Shown: one piece after another, positions 1 to 9,084 of the stretch
How positions within the stretch are numbered: position 1 is the first letter of the stretch
Layout of the letters: every line of letters begins with the position of its first letter
Assembly (NCBI RefSeq): GCF_037203605.1
Contig: NZ_JBBDHC010000016.1
Span: forward strand, 23,631 to 87,630
DNA: 64,000 bases
Reading direction: 5' to 3'
Source: Denitratimonas tolerans
GTDB lineage: Bacteria; Pseudomonadota; Gammaproteobacteria; Xanthomonadales; Xanthomonadaceae
Notes under the pieces: model-generated
Told to the model about the DNA's origin: nothing
Seen by the model: the letters and a program-made list of their open reading frames with translations, nothing else
Databases searched by the model: none
Translations under genes and position numbers: made by a program

Positions 1-1
1 C

Positions 2-2218
2 ATGGCCGGAAGGCTGTATGCGCCGCACCTGCACAAGAGCATCCACGGCGCGGGCATTCCCACCGTCGCGCAGCTGCACGCGCGCATGGTGGCCGACGGC
101 GTGATGGTGCGGCTCGACTACGACGCGGACGACTACGCGGCGCTGGAGGGCATCATCGACCACGCGCGCGACTACGACACCCCGCACTTCGCGCTGCACT
201 ACATCCGCCGCAAGTACAGCCTGCAGAACCGCGCCACCGGGCAGGAGTACGAGACCCAGCAGTTCGTTTACCTGCGCATGGCGATGGCGCTCGCCGAGCA
301 GGCGCCGAGGGACGCGCGCATCGACCTGGTGCGGCGCTTCTATCGCGCCTTCGCGGAGAAGAAGATCTCCGCGCCGACGCCCAACTACGTCAACCTCGGC
401 ACCCGCCTGCGCGGCTTCGCCTCGTGCTGCCTGTACGTTGCCGGCGACAGCGAGGCTTCGCTTGCGATCGGCGACCACATCGCCTACCGCATGACGGCCT
501 CCTCGGCCGGCATCGGCAGCCACCTCGTCACCCGCAGCAAGGGCGATCCGGTGCGCGGCGGGCTGATCGAGCACATGGGCAAGCTGCCCTACTACGCGGC
601 GCTGGGCAAGGCGGTGCACGCCAACATGCAGGCCGGGCGCGGCGGCGCCTGCACCACCTACTACTCGGGGTTCGACCCGGAGGCCGAGGTCATCGCGCAC
701 CTGCGCAATCCGCGCAGCACCGAGGACCGCAAGAACCGCGACCTGCACTACGCCCTGGTGACCAACCGCCTGTTCGCGGAAAAAGCCGCGAAGAACGAGC
801 GCGCGTTTTCCTTCAACGTCTACACCGCGCCGCGCCTGACCGCGCTGTTCTTCAGCGACGACGCGGAAGGCTTCCGCCGCGAGTACGAGCGCCTGGAAGC
901 CGATCCGGCGTTCCGCAAGGAGTGGTTCCAGCCGCGCGAGCTGCTGCTCACCTCGCTCAACGAGGCGCTGGAAACCGGCGTGGCCTACCTTGCGAACATC
1001 GACGAGATGAACCGCCACACGCCGTTCAAGGAGCCGATCCACTCCTCCAACCTGTGCCTGGAAATCTGCGAGCCGAACCGGCCCTACCGGGACATGCGCG
1101 ACCTGTATTCGGATCGCGAGGTGGGCTGGATCGAGGTGGAGCTGCTGGGCGGCGAGCGCCGCCGGCTCGACTTCAGCGCCGCGCTGACCCGCAACGGCCG
1201 GAGCATCTTCGCCGGCGAGCTCAAAGAAGGCGAACAGGTCACCAGCGAGGCGGGCGAGACCTTCGTCGTCAGCCGCATCCTGGAAACCTACGCCGAGCCG
1301 GAGGTGGCGCTGTGCTCGCTGGGCGCGATCGCCTGCGACAACCTCCCCGAGGACGACGATGCCGCCTACGAGGAGGCGATGTACCTCACCCTCAGGATGA
1401 TCGACTACTGCATCGAACACAGCCACTACGCGCTGCCGCACATCGGCGTCACCGCGAAGGCGCGCATGAACGCCGGCATCGGCCTGATGGGCGTGGCCAC
1501 GACGATGGCGCGCAAGAAGCTGCGCTTCGACACCCCGGAGGGCCGCGAGGAGCTGCACCGCATCGCCGAGCGGCACATGTACTTCGCGATCCGCGCCTCG
1601 CTGCGCGTGGCGCGCGAGCGCGGGCTGCCGCGCTGGATCCACAAGACCCGCTGGGTGGACGGCTGGCTGCCGATCGACACCTACAACCGCAGCGTCGACG
1701 CGCTCGGCGACTTCCGCTACCGCTACGACTGGGAGGCGCTGCGGCGCGAGATCATCGCGACCGGCGGCATCGGCCACTCCTGCCTGGTCGCCTTCATGCC
1801 GGGGGAGTCCTCCTCCAAGGCGCTGGGCCAGCCCAACTCCATCTATCCGGTGCGCGACGCGACGCTGGGCAAGACCGACGGCAACGTCACCATCCGCTGG
1901 GCCGCACCGGACAGCGACGATGACGCCTGCATGTACCAGTCGGCCTGGGACATCGCGGAAGTGGACATGCTCAAGGCCTACGCGGTGTTCCAGAAGTTCA
2001 CCGACCAGGCCATCTCCGCCGACCTGTGGCGGCGCATCCGCGGCGACGAGAAGGTGGGCAGCAAGGATCTGCTGGCGCAGTACTTCGCGATGTTCAAGTA
2101 CGGCATCAAGACCCGCTACTACTACAACTCCAACGTCGCCTCGGGCGTTTCGGTGAGCGACGGCGGACGCATGAGCGAGGCGGGCGACGCCGGCGCCTGC
2201 GAAGGCTGCACGCTGTGA
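2..2218 (+). CDS. nrdA: Ribonucleoside-diphosphate reductase, alpha (large) subunit, 5'-truncated by the window edge
   Basis: Catalytic subunit of class I ribonucleotide reductase, which makes deoxyribonucleotides from ribonucleoside diphosphates. 738 residues are visible. Alignment from memory with E. coli NrdA puts the first visible residue about 80-100 residues into the protein, so the ATG at base 2 is probably internal and the ATP-cone lies upstream of the window. Visible active-site residues are the redox cysteine C142 in ASCC, the loop N350-L-C352-L-E354 (Asn, thiyl Cys, Glu) and the partner redox Cys C438 in LCSL. The tail ends in a C-x-x-C pair (CEGC) that would relay electrons from glutaredoxin/thioredoxin. 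About 60 residues (roughly 372-432) between the two active-site loops are absent from E. coli NrdA. nrdB follows 32 nt downstream. Confidence 0.96.
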   Translation: MAGRLYAPHLHKSIHGAGIPTVAQLHARMVADGVMVRLDYDADDYAALEGIIDHARDYDTPHFALHYIRRKYSLQNRATGQEYETQQFVYLRMAMALAEQAPRDARIDLVRRFYRAFAEKKISAPTPNYVNLGTRLRGFASCCLYVAGDSEASLAIGDHIAYRMTASSAGIGSHLVTRSKGDPVRGGLIEHMGKLPYYAALGKAVHANMQAGRGGACTTYYSGFDPEAEVIAHLRNPRSTEDRKNRDLHYALVTNRLFAEKAAKNERAFSFNVYTAPRLTALFFSDDAEGFRREYERLEADPAFRKEWFQPRELLLTSLNEALETGVAYLANIDEMNRHTPFKEPIHSSNLCLEICEPNRPYRDMRDLYSDREVGWIEVELLGGERRRLDFSAALTRNGRSIFAGELKEGEQVTSEAGETFVVSRILETYAEPEVALCSLGAIACDNLPEDDDAAYEEAMYLTLRMIDYCIEHSHYALPHIGVTAKARMNAGIGLMGVATTMARKKLRFDTPEGREELHRIAERHMYFAIRASLRVARERGLPRWIHKTRWVDGWLPIDTYNRSVDALGDFRYRYDWEALRREIIATGGIGHSCLVAFMPGESSSKALGQPNSIYPVRDATLGKTDGNVTIRWAAPDSDDDACMYQSAWDIAEVDMLKAYAVFQKFTDQAISADLWRRIRGDEKVGSKDLLAQYFAMFKYGIKTRYYYNSNVASGVSVSDGGRMSEAGDAGACEGCTL

Positions 2219-2250
2219 CGCCGGCCGCCTCCCGTTCGAAGGAAACCTCC

Positions 2251-3366
2251 ATGACGCCCGCCCTGCCCGGCAAGATCTTCAATACCGAGAAGACCGACTA
2301 CGAGGCCCCGGAAATCATCCTGGGCACCGACCCGGGCCTGTTCGACACCATAAACAAGCATTTCCCGGCGCTGTGGAAGCTCTACAAGACCCTGAAAAGC
2401 CAGGACTGGGACGAGAACGAGTTCGACTACGCGCCCTGCAACGTGCAGTTCAAGACCTGCGACAGGGCCACCTACGACATGATGGTGAAGACGCTGGCCT
2501 GGCAGTGGGAGGCCGACAGCGTGGCGGCGCACTCCATCGCCGCCGTGCTGGCGCCGGTGTGCACCAGCTCGGAGGCCTGGGCCGGCTGGGTGGAGATCAC
2601 CCGCAACGAGATCGTGCACGCGGCCACCTACTCGGAGATCGTGCGCAACAGCTTCGACAGCCCCGACGACATCCTCAGCGAGATCCTCGCGGTCAAGGAG
2701 GCCATGGCGCGGCTCAAGACCGTGGGCGAAGCCTTCGACGCGGCGCTGGCGGTGAGCCTGGACTACGCCCGCGGCGCGCGCCCGAACGACCAGGCCACCT
2801 ACAACGCGATCTATCTCTTCATCGTGACCCTGCTGTGCATGGAGCGCATCCAGTTCATGGCCTCCTTCGCCGTCACCTTCGGCGTATGCGAATCCACCGG
2901 CCTGTTCCAGCCCATCGGCAAGGCGATCCAGAAGATCGCCCAGGACGAGTTCGAAGTGCACGTGCAGTACGGCAAGGAAGTGCTCAAGTCGCTCTACAAG
3001 ACCCCGCGCGGCCGCCAGGCCTTCGCCGACTGCCGCGAGAAGATCGTCGCCATCGTCAACGAGGTGGTGGAAAGCGAAGTCGAATGGACCGACTACGCGT
3101 TTTCCGAAGGCCGCGAGCTGACCGGCGTCACCTGCCGGATGATGAAGGACTGGGTCTACTTCAGCGCCACCGACGTGATCCGCTTCTTCCACCTCGAAGA
3201 CGCCGCGCGCTTCCCGATCGTCACGCGGAACCCGCTCGCCTACATGGAGAACTGGCTCGACATGAGCAAGATCCAGGCCTCCAACCAGGAGGAGGACACC
3301 GCCCAGTACAAGGTCGGCGTGATGAAGCGCGACGACGAGGACGAAGTGTTCGCCGTCGATTTCTGA
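2251..3366 (+). CDS. nrdB: Ribonucleoside-diphosphate reductase, beta (radical) subunit
   Basis: Ferritin-like subunit that houses the di-iron centre and tyrosyl radical and pairs with NrdA. The 371-residue length is normal for class Ia. Candidate metal ligands are D89, E120, H123 (E-x-x-H) and E198. The radical tyrosine aligns with Y127, four residues after H123. The last ligand pair is unusual: E233 and H237 are four apart (QDEFEVH), where E. coli has E-x-x-H. The ATG at 2251 was chosen because GAAGGAAA lies just upstream and the protein begins in the family's normal place; the frame stays open further upstream, overlapping nrdA. It forms an operon with nrdA and the glutaredoxin gene downstream. 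Confidence 0.95.
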   Translation: MTPALPGKIFNTEKTDYEAPEIILGTDPGLFDTINKHFPALWKLYKTLKSQDWDENEFDYAPCNVQFKTCDRATYDMMVKTLAWQWEADSVAAHSIAAVLAPVCTSSEAWAGWVEITRNEIVHAATYSEIVRNSFDSPDDILSEILAVKEAMARLKTVGEAFDAALAVSLDYARGARPNDQATYNAIYLFIVTLLCMERIQFMASFAVTFGVCESTGLFQPIGKAIQKIAQDEFEVHVQYGKEVLKSLYKTPRGRQAFADCREKIVAIVNEVVESEVEWTDYAFSEGRELTGVTCRMMKDWVYFSATDVIRFFHLEDAARFPIVTRNPLAYMENWLDMSKIQASNQEEDTAQYKVGVMKRDDEDEVFAVDF

Positions 3367-3460
3367 CGTCGCCCGCCGCCCGTTCCACTTTCCCGAAATT
3401 TTCGAGCCTCCGGCCGGCACCGCCGCGCGCGCCGGCCGTCCACCCAACGAGGTGCCATCC

Positions 3461-3685
3461 GTGAACGTTACCGTCTATTCCAAGCCCGACTGCCCGCAGT
3501 GCGAGTCCACCCGCCGCGACCTGGAGATCCTCGGCATCGAGTACGCCCTGGTGGACCTGATGCAGGACCGCGCCGCGCTCGCGCGCCTGGTCGGCCTGGG
3601 CTATCGCAGCGCTCCGGTGGTGGAGTCCGACCGCGGCAGCTGGAGCGGCTACGACCGCGAGCGGATCAAGGCGCTGCTGGCCTGA
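3461..3685 (+). CDS. NrdH/glutaredoxin-like redoxin
   Basis: Small dithiol redoxin of 74 residues. It has the thioredoxin-fold start VTVYSKPDCPQC with an active-site CPQC, and a YRSAPVV segment (cis-Pro loop) typical of NrdH/glutaredoxin-like proteins. The position right after nrdAB suggests it reduces the C-terminal cysteines of NrdA. The GTG at 3461 is preferred because ACGAGG lies about 8 nt upstream; an in-frame GTG at 3452 would add three residues. The class is clear, but whether it accepts electrons from thioredoxin reductase (NrdH) or glutathione cannot be read from sequence. Confidence 0.85.
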   Translation: MNVTVYSKPDCPQCESTRRDLEILGIEYALVDLMQDRAALARLVGLGYRSAPVVESDRGSWSGYDRERIKALLA

Positions 3686-3747
3686 GCGCAGCCGGCGGCG
3701 CGCCGCAGCGCGGGACCGGAAAGGTGCGGGCCGCGTGATCCTGTGGC

Positions 3748-4837
3748 TCAGCGCCCCCGCAGCGCGCCGAACAGGTCGCTCTCCACCCGCCGCCAGGCCG
3801 GCGTGACCAGATGCTGGCCGACGGCCGGCAGGGCCGACCGCTCCACCTTCACCGGCGCCGCGCCTTCACCCGCGTCTTCATCCTCCTCCCAGGCGCCGAG
3901 CCAGCGGTAGGTGCGCCACAGCACGCGCGCGCTGTCGGCACCGACCTGGCGCACGCGGCCTTCGCCGGCGATGCGGGCCTCGCTGTCCGCATCCTGTTCC
4001 AGGTAGAGCCGGTCGCCCACCGCCAGGCCCTCGCCGCGACCTTGGTCGACCTCCAGATCGAGGTAGGCGTAGCCGTCGGCGTCCAGGGTCACCCCGTCCG
4101 CCGGCGCGGAGACGAAGGTGATCGCGGCGCGCACCGCGGCGCTGGTGTCCACGCCGCAGCGCAGCGGCGCGTCACGGCGGGTGGTGAAGGCGGTGCCCCG
4201 GGCGGGCAGCGCCATCTCGTCGTCCGGCGCGAAGCGGCTCAGGTGCATCGTGGCGACCGATTCGTCCGCGCCCACCTGGCTCAGCTCCGCGTACCAGCCC
4301 TCGTTCGGCGGCAGGCCGTACAGGGCCATGCCCTCGATCAGGCCGTCGTCCGATCCGCGGTCCAGCCGCAGTCGCACCTGCGCCGAGTGGTGGCTCCACT
4401 GCAGCGGCGCGTCCGCATCGAGGTGTGCAACAACGCGGGTTTCAATGGCTTCCGTGCGCAGCATGTCGCGCAGCGACTTCGGCACGGCGGGGTGCAGGGG
4501 ATCGTCCAGCGTGTAGCCGGGAGAATACGAACTCATCGCTGCCAGCGTGGAATCTTCGCCGGACGCTCGCCAGAACGTGGGCGCGAACTCCAGCGCGCCG
4601 TCCCCACTCCAGCGCTGTGCCTGATCCAGAAGCCGCGCCTGATCGAGCAGGAGCGCGTTCCTTCGAAGCCACGTCATGCAGCTCGCGCATGACGCGACGG
4701 GCGATGTCCTCGTCGCTCGTTGCGACGGGCGTCGCGTCGGCCGTCGCCGCGTCGAGCGCCGGCAGGGGCGGTGTGGCGGTGCCGGCCAAACCGGATGCGA
4801 CGATCAGAAACAGGGATTCGATCAATCTCGTGCGCAT
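3748..4837 (-). pseudogene. Secreted protein of unknown function, split by a frameshift
   Basis: Two overlapping minus-strand frames together look like one exported protein. The first starts at 4837 with a signal peptide (MRTRLIESLFLIVASG...) behind a GGAG ribosome site, and its sensible sequence runs to about RRVMRELHD. The second frame, entered near 4655-4680, carries the remaining ~300 residues to 3748. That part contains two related acidic, Gly-rich segments of the form LDRGSDDGLIEGMALY and VDQGRGEGLAVGDRLY, a pattern like duplicated beta modules in outer-membrane or flagellar accessory proteins. No catalytic motif is visible. Alternatives are a sequencing error, or a second gene starting at the ATG at 4677. 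Function unknown. Confidence 0.55.
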
Positions 4838-5137
4838 GGCGGCGGCTCCGTGAGTAGCGATGGATCAAGCATGGGCGCAGCCTTCGCGACGGTCGCCGGT
4901 GCATCCAGCCTGCGTTGGGACGCGCCTTGCTACCCTTGCCCGATTCTCGCCAAACGCCTGCGGTGCCTGCCGCAGCACCACGCGTTTCCTGATCCGCCTG
5001 GGCTTCATCCGGTTTTTTCCCCGCCGCCTGCAGGACGCAGGTGTGCGCAGGCCGATCGCGGCCGAAGCCCAGGCGGATCGGGCAATCGCATCCGCCGCCG
5101 CGCGCCGCCGCACATCCGATCACGACTGGTTTTTCCA
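4838..5137. other. 300-nt intergenic region
   Basis: Space between the divergent secreted-protein gene and the MFS transporter. Short frames here show only the Arg/Ala-rich composition of GC-rich noncoding shadow. No terminator, RNA gene or convincing operator is visible. It presumably holds the promoters of both flanking genes. Confidence 0.5.
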
Positions 5138-6361
5138 ATGCTTTCCACCGTCCGCTGCGCCATCCCCCTCCTGCTGAGCACCATTTTCCTGCTGATGGGG
5201 GTGGGCCTGCTGCACACCCTGGTGGCGCTGCGCGGCGAGGCGCTCGGGTTTTCCGTGGCGATGATCGGCACGCTCAGCGCGGCCTACTACGCCGGCTTCC
5301 TGATCGGCACCTACACGGTGCCGCGCATGGTGCACCGGATCGGCCAGATTCGCGCCTTCGCGTTCTGCACCACCCTGCTCGTGGTCAGCGTGCTGGTGCA
5401 GGCCATCGGGCCGATCTACGGGCTGTGGCTGGCGATGCGCGTGCTGCAGGGGCTCCTGCTGGTCGGGCTCTACGTCATCATCGAGAGCTGGCTGAACGCG
5501 GCGGCCGAACCCAGGCACCGCAGCACGCTGTTCTCCATCTACATGATGCTCAACCTCGGTGCCGGCGCGCTGGCGCAGCAGTTCCTGCGCCTGCCCGGCG
5601 AGGGCTTCGTGCTGTTCAGCGTGGTGGCGATCCTGTTTGCGACCGCGAGCCTGCCGGTGATCGACATGCGCCAGCAGCAGCCGCGGCTGCACGCGATGCC
5701 CAAGGTGCAGCTCGCCCGCTTTTTCAGGCTGGTGCCCACCGCCATCGTCAGCGCCTGCGTCGCGGGACTTCTGCTTGGCGCGCTCTGGGGCCTGCTGCCG
5801 GTTTACGCGGCCGCGCAGGGGATGGATGCCGGCGCGGTCGGCACCTACGTCAGCGCGGCGGTCATCGGCGGCATGGCGCTGCAGTTGCCGCTGGGGCGTC
5901 TCGCCGACCGCATCGATCGGCGTCTGGCCCTGGCCGCCATCAGCGCCGCTGCCGCCATGATCGCGCTGGCGCAGCTGCTGCTGCCGGTGGGCGGGTCAAC
6001 CGCCGCGCTTGTGCTGATCTTCGCCTTCGGCGGCATGGGCTTTGCGCTCTACCCGATCGCGATGGCGCATCTGGTGGACTACCTGGATCGCGACGAGCTG
6101 ATGTCCGCCTCCAGCACGGTACTGCTGGTCAACGGCGTGGGCTCGGCGCTCGGGCCGCTGATCGCGGGCAACCTGATGAATCGCGGCGAACCCCGGCTGC
6201 TGTTCGCCTGGTTCTTTGCATTGAGCGCGCTGCTGGCGGCGTATGCGCTGTACCGCTTCATGCGCCGCAGGCGCGACGTCTCGGCGCAGGATCACTTCGT
6301 GCCGCTGGTGAACATCACCGCCGAATCGCTGGATCGACGCGCGCCCGATCGCGAGCGCTAG
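5138..6361 (+). CDS. MFS transporter, YcaD-like
   Basis: Inner-membrane protein of 407 residues with about 12 hydrophobic segments, in the YcaD-like branch of the major facilitator superfamily. The loop between TM2 and TM3 carries GTYTVPRMVHRIGQIRAFA and the half-repeat has LPLGRLADRIDRR, both versions of the MFS GxxxDRxGRR loop. ATG 5138 is chosen because the first transmembrane helix starts there; the frame is open upstream but encodes nothing recognisable. The substrate cannot be inferred. Its last 47 nt overlap the convergent dipeptidase gene. Confidence 0.85.
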   Translation: MLSTVRCAIPLLLSTIFLLMGVGLLHTLVALRGEALGFSVAMIGTLSAAYYAGFLIGTYTVPRMVHRIGQIRAFAFCTTLLVVSVLVQAIGPIYGLWLAMRVLQGLLLVGLYVIIESWLNAAAEPRHRSTLFSIYMMLNLGAGALAQQFLRLPGEGFVLFSVVAILFATASLPVIDMRQQQPRLHAMPKVQLARFFRLVPTAIVSACVAGLLLGALWGLLPVYAAAQGMDAGAVGTYVSAAVIGGMALQLPLGRLADRIDRRLALAAISAAAAMIALAQLLLPVGGSTAALVLIFAFGGMGFALYPIAMAHLVDYLDRDELMSASSTVLLVNGVGSALGPLIAGNLMNRGEPRLLFAWFFALSALLAAYALYRFMRRRRDVSAQDHFVPLVNITAESLDRRAPDRER

Positions 6362-7112
6362 GAGCCGGCAGGCCGGCGGAAGTCACGGGCACGTCGTAAT
6401 AGATGCCTGGCGTGGGCTCGGGCTGCAGGCGGAAGTGCCACCATTCCTCGGGAAGATTGACGAAGCCCTCCGCCGCCATCGCCGCGCGCAGCGCGTGGCG
6501 ATTGGCGCGCTGCGCCGCATCGACCTCGTCCGAATCGGTGTGCGCGCGGCTGCCGAAGAAGTCGAACGGCGTGCCCATGTCGAGCGGCGCGCAGGCCGCG
6601 TCATCCGCATCGCAGGCGAGCAGGGTCAGGTCGACGGTGGCACCGCGGCTGTGGCCCGATTGCGGTGCGATGTAAGTTCCGCGCAGCAGCGATTTCTCCA
6701 GCGTCGGGTAGTAGACGGCCCGGGTGCGCGGGTCGTCGGCCTCATCCAGCCAGCGCATGAAGTGCGCCACGGCCCGCACCGGGCGGTAGCAGTCGAAGAG
6801 GTGCAGGCGGCGGTTTTCGCGCCGCAGCGCCATCTCCACCCGCGCCAGCGCCGTGGCCGCCTCGTGCCTGAGCCAGCAGGCCGGTGCCTCGTAGCCGTCC
6901 ACCGGCGCGCCGATGAAGTTGTCGCGGCCGGCATAGCGGATGTCCTGCGAGATGTCCGGTACCCGCATGCGCAGGTCGACCATGCCGGCCGCCTCCATGG
7001 TGCGCGCGCCCGACACGTGCGGTGCCTCCGCGGCACGCGCCGCCATCGTGCTCAGGGCCAGCACCAGCAGCGCGGCGCGAAGGAACGGGCGGCGAATGAG
7101 CGGTGCAGGCAT
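6315..7112 (-). CDS. D-alanyl-D-alanine dipeptidase, VanX/DdpX family (peptidase M15D)
   Basis: Zinc peptidase predicted to hydrolyse D-Ala-D-Ala. The 265-residue product starts with a signal peptide (RRPFLRAALLVLALSTMAARA), so it acts in the periplasm, probably in peptidoglycan turnover rather than vancomycin resistance. Family zinc ligands are present: His and Asp in SGHSRGATVDLTL, and His in EWWHF with the preceding catalytic Glu. The start at 7112 is chosen because it directly precedes the signal peptide; the upstream open frame is low-complexity. It is convergent with, and overlaps, the MFS gene. There are no VanR/S or VanH/A genes nearby, which argues against a resistance cassette. Confidence 0.9.
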   Translation of the reverse strand: MPAPLIRRPFLRAALLVLALSTMAARAAEAPHVSGARTMEAAGMVDLRMRVPDISQDIRYAGRDNFIGAPVDGYEAPACWLRHEAATALARVEMALRRENRRLHLFDCYRPVRAVAHFMRWLDEADDPRTRAVYYPTLEKSLLRGTYIAPQSGHSRGATVDLTLLACDADDAACAPLDMGTPFDFFGSRAHTDSDEVDAAQRANRHALRAAMAAEGFVNLPEEWWHFRLQPEPTPGIYYDVPVTSAGLPAPSARDRARVDPAIRR

Positions 7113-7207
7113 GGCGGCTCCAGTGCAAGGGGGCGGCGAGACACGCCGGATTGTAGGCATTCCCGCGCCGCCGGGGAGGTTGAACCTTTCGCCTTTTTCC
7201 ATGCTCC

Positions 7208-8347
7208 ATGTCCGGCCTCGAGCCCAACACGCGACCCATGACCGGCTACCCGTTCGATCCCTATGCCTTCCAGCGCACCTGCCTGTGGCGCAATCGGATG
7301 GCGCGCTGGCGGCAGGCACCGGGCGAAACCGCGTTTCATGCGGCGATCTGGCTGGCACTGACTTTCATGCTGGGCGCAGCGGCGGTGTCGCTTGCCGCGC
7401 GGCGCGATCTGGCCGACGGCCTGCTCGCCCTGACGCGGCCCGCCCCCTGGGCCTGGCTGGTGGCGTGGGGCGGCCTCATCGCGATGCGGGTGCGCGAGCG
7501 CGAGCGCGAGCGGGAGCGCCGCGATGCCGCCGACTGGCTGGCCGTGCAGCCGGTGGCCGCGCGCGTGCGGGCGCGCGAACGCATGCGCGTGGTGTTCGCC
7601 GGTGTGTGGCCGCACGCGCTGGCAGGCGCGCTGTTGTTCGGCTTCCTGCGCCTGCCGCGGGAGGCGTGGGGCTGGCTGGCCCTGATGCTGGTGGCTGCGT
7701 CCGCCGCAGGCGCGGCCTGGGCGCGCTGGCGTCGGCCGTCCGCGGATCGCGCCGTCCACACCGGAGCCGCCAGCGCGACCGGATCGGCGCACCATTTCGC
7801 CGGCCGCGGATGCCTGTGGCGCTGGCAGGCGCGCGAGGCGCTGGCCGGCATCGGCCCGCGCGCGCTGCGCCATGGACTCTGGATGCTGCTGCTGATACCG
7901 GTCGGTGCGAGTGCGCTGGGAGCGGCGCTGGCCCTGGCGAGCGGCCTGCTGCTGGCGGCGTACCTGACGGCGTGGCGGCGTGGCCTCGCGGTGTTGCTCG
8001 AGGCCGAACGCTGGCTGGGTGCGCAGCCGGCGCGGGCGCGGTTCTGGCTGTCCGGACTGATCGTGCCGCTGGCGCTGGCTTTGCTCGGTGCCGGCGTTGC
8101 CGGATTTGCGCTGGCCGCGCTGGGTGCCGTGCGCACTGCGCCGTGGATCGGCGCCGCCCTGTTCGCGGTGGCGATCCTGCACGGACTGTGCGCGCTGGCA
8201 TTGCGCCGCACGCCCGGGCGCATTGCGCTCGATCTCACCCTGCGCCTGACCGTGCTCGGCGCGACCTGGCAGGCGTTTGCGCCCCTGCTGGCACCGCTGT
8301 GGCTGGCGATGTGCCTGCGGCTTTTGCATCGGGGAACGCGCGCATGA
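7208..8347 (+). CDS. Integral membrane protein, probable ABC exporter permease
   Basis: 379 residues with a cytoplasmic N-terminus and several hydrophobic segments rich in Ala, Leu and Trp. No conserved permease signature is recognisable. The assignment rests on the stop codon overlapping the start of an ABC ATPase (ATGA), which indicates translational coupling. A basic, acidic alternating stretch RVRERERERERERR (nt about 7488-7524) is encoded by a simple GCGCGAGC-type repeat. The start could also be ATG 7238 (MTGYPFDPYAFQ), which aligns with where the sensible sequence begins. Substrate unknown; small GC-rich exporters of this layout are common and poorly characterised. Confidence 0.7.
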   Translation: MSGLEPNTRPMTGYPFDPYAFQRTCLWRNRMARWRQAPGETAFHAAIWLALTFMLGAAAVSLAARRDLADGLLALTRPAPWAWLVAWGGLIAMRVRERERERERRDAADWLAVQPVAARVRARERMRVVFAGVWPHALAGALLFGFLRLPREAWGWLALMLVAASAAGAAWARWRRPSADRAVHTGAASATGSAHHFAGRGCLWRWQAREALAGIGPRALRHGLWMLLLIPVGASALGAALALASGLLLAAYLTAWRRGLAVLLEAERWLGAQPARARFWLSGLIVPLALALLGAGVAGFALAALGAVRTAPWIGAALFAVAILHGLCALALRRTPGRIALDLTLRLTVLGATWQAFAPLLAPLWLAMCLRLLHRGTRA

Positions 8348-9069
8348 GCACGCGTCTGCTGCTGCGCGATCTCCATCTTTCCCATGGCGCAGACGAGGTG
8401 CTGGGCGGCGTCGACCTTTGCCTTGCCGGCGGCGAGCTGGTGGGCCTGATCGGCCCCAACGGCTCGGGCAAGAGCAGCCTCATGCGCGCCTGCGCGGGGC
8501 TGCTGCCGTGCACCGGAAAGATCCGCATCGACGGCATCGACCCGCGTGAACATCCCGTCGCCGCGCGCGCCCGGCTGGGCCACGCGCCCGATCCGGCCAC
8601 GTTGCCCGGCGCGCTGCGCGGTCGCCAGTGCCTCGAACTGGTCGCCGGCGTGCGCCAGCTCGGTGCCGACGCCATCGCAGAGGCCGTGGCTCTGGCCGGT
8701 GCACTCGGACTGTCGCCATGGCTGGAGCGCGAGGTGGCCGAGTATTCGCTCGGCACGCGCCAGAAGCTTGCGGTGGTGCTGGCGTTGCTCGGCACGCCGC
8801 TGCTGCTGCTGCTCGATGAAGTGCTGAACGGGCTGGATCCGCTCGCCGCATTCCAGCTCAAGGCGATCCTGCGCGAACGCGTCGATGCCGGTGCGACGGT
8901 GCTGCTCGCCACCCACGGCCTGGATGTGGCCGAGCGCATCCTCGACCGCGCCGTGCTGCTGCTCGACGGGCGCATCGCGGCCGACTGGAATCGCGCCGAG
9001 CTCGATCGCCTGCGCGCGTCGGAAGGCGGGCTGGAAGCGGCCGTGGTGGCGCGGCTGCGCGCGCGGTGA
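8344..9069 (+). CDS. ABC transporter ATP-binding protein
   Basis: 241-residue ATPase that would power the membrane protein encoded just upstream. Visible motifs are Walker A GPNGSGKSS (residues ~38-46), a degenerate signature YSLGTRQK in place of LSGGQ, Walker B LLLLLDEVLNGLDP, and the switch histidine in LATHG. The signature resembles those of CcmA/drug-exporter type ATPases. It starts within the stop of the permease gene. No accessory protein or regulator is adjacent, so the cargo is not evident. Confidence 0.9.
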   Translation: MSTRLLLRDLHLSHGADEVLGGVDLCLAGGELVGLIGPNGSGKSSLMRACAGLLPCTGKIRIDGIDPREHPVAARARLGHAPDPATLPGALRGRQCLELVAGVRQLGADAIAEAVALAGALGLSPWLEREVAEYSLGTRQKLAVVLALLGTPLLLLLDEVLNGLDPLAAFQLKAILRERVDAGATVLLATHGLDVAERILDRAVLLLDGRIAADWNRAELDRLRASEGGLEAAVVARLRAR

Positions 9070-9084
9070 CGCCTGAGGCGGCGC

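Noticed and set aside
2122..3447. 441-codon minus-strand frame opposite nrdB
   Set aside because: Shadow of nrdB, with no ribosome site or recognisable motif.
6315..7112. Vancomycin-resistance cassette around the VanX-like gene
   Set aside because: No VanR/S, VanH or D-Ala-D-Lac ligase nearby, the product carries a signal peptide, and the neighbours are unrelated.
7491..7524. Tandem repeat as a CRISPR or regulatory array
   Set aside because: Units are 6-8 bp with no spacers and lie in frame in a coding region.
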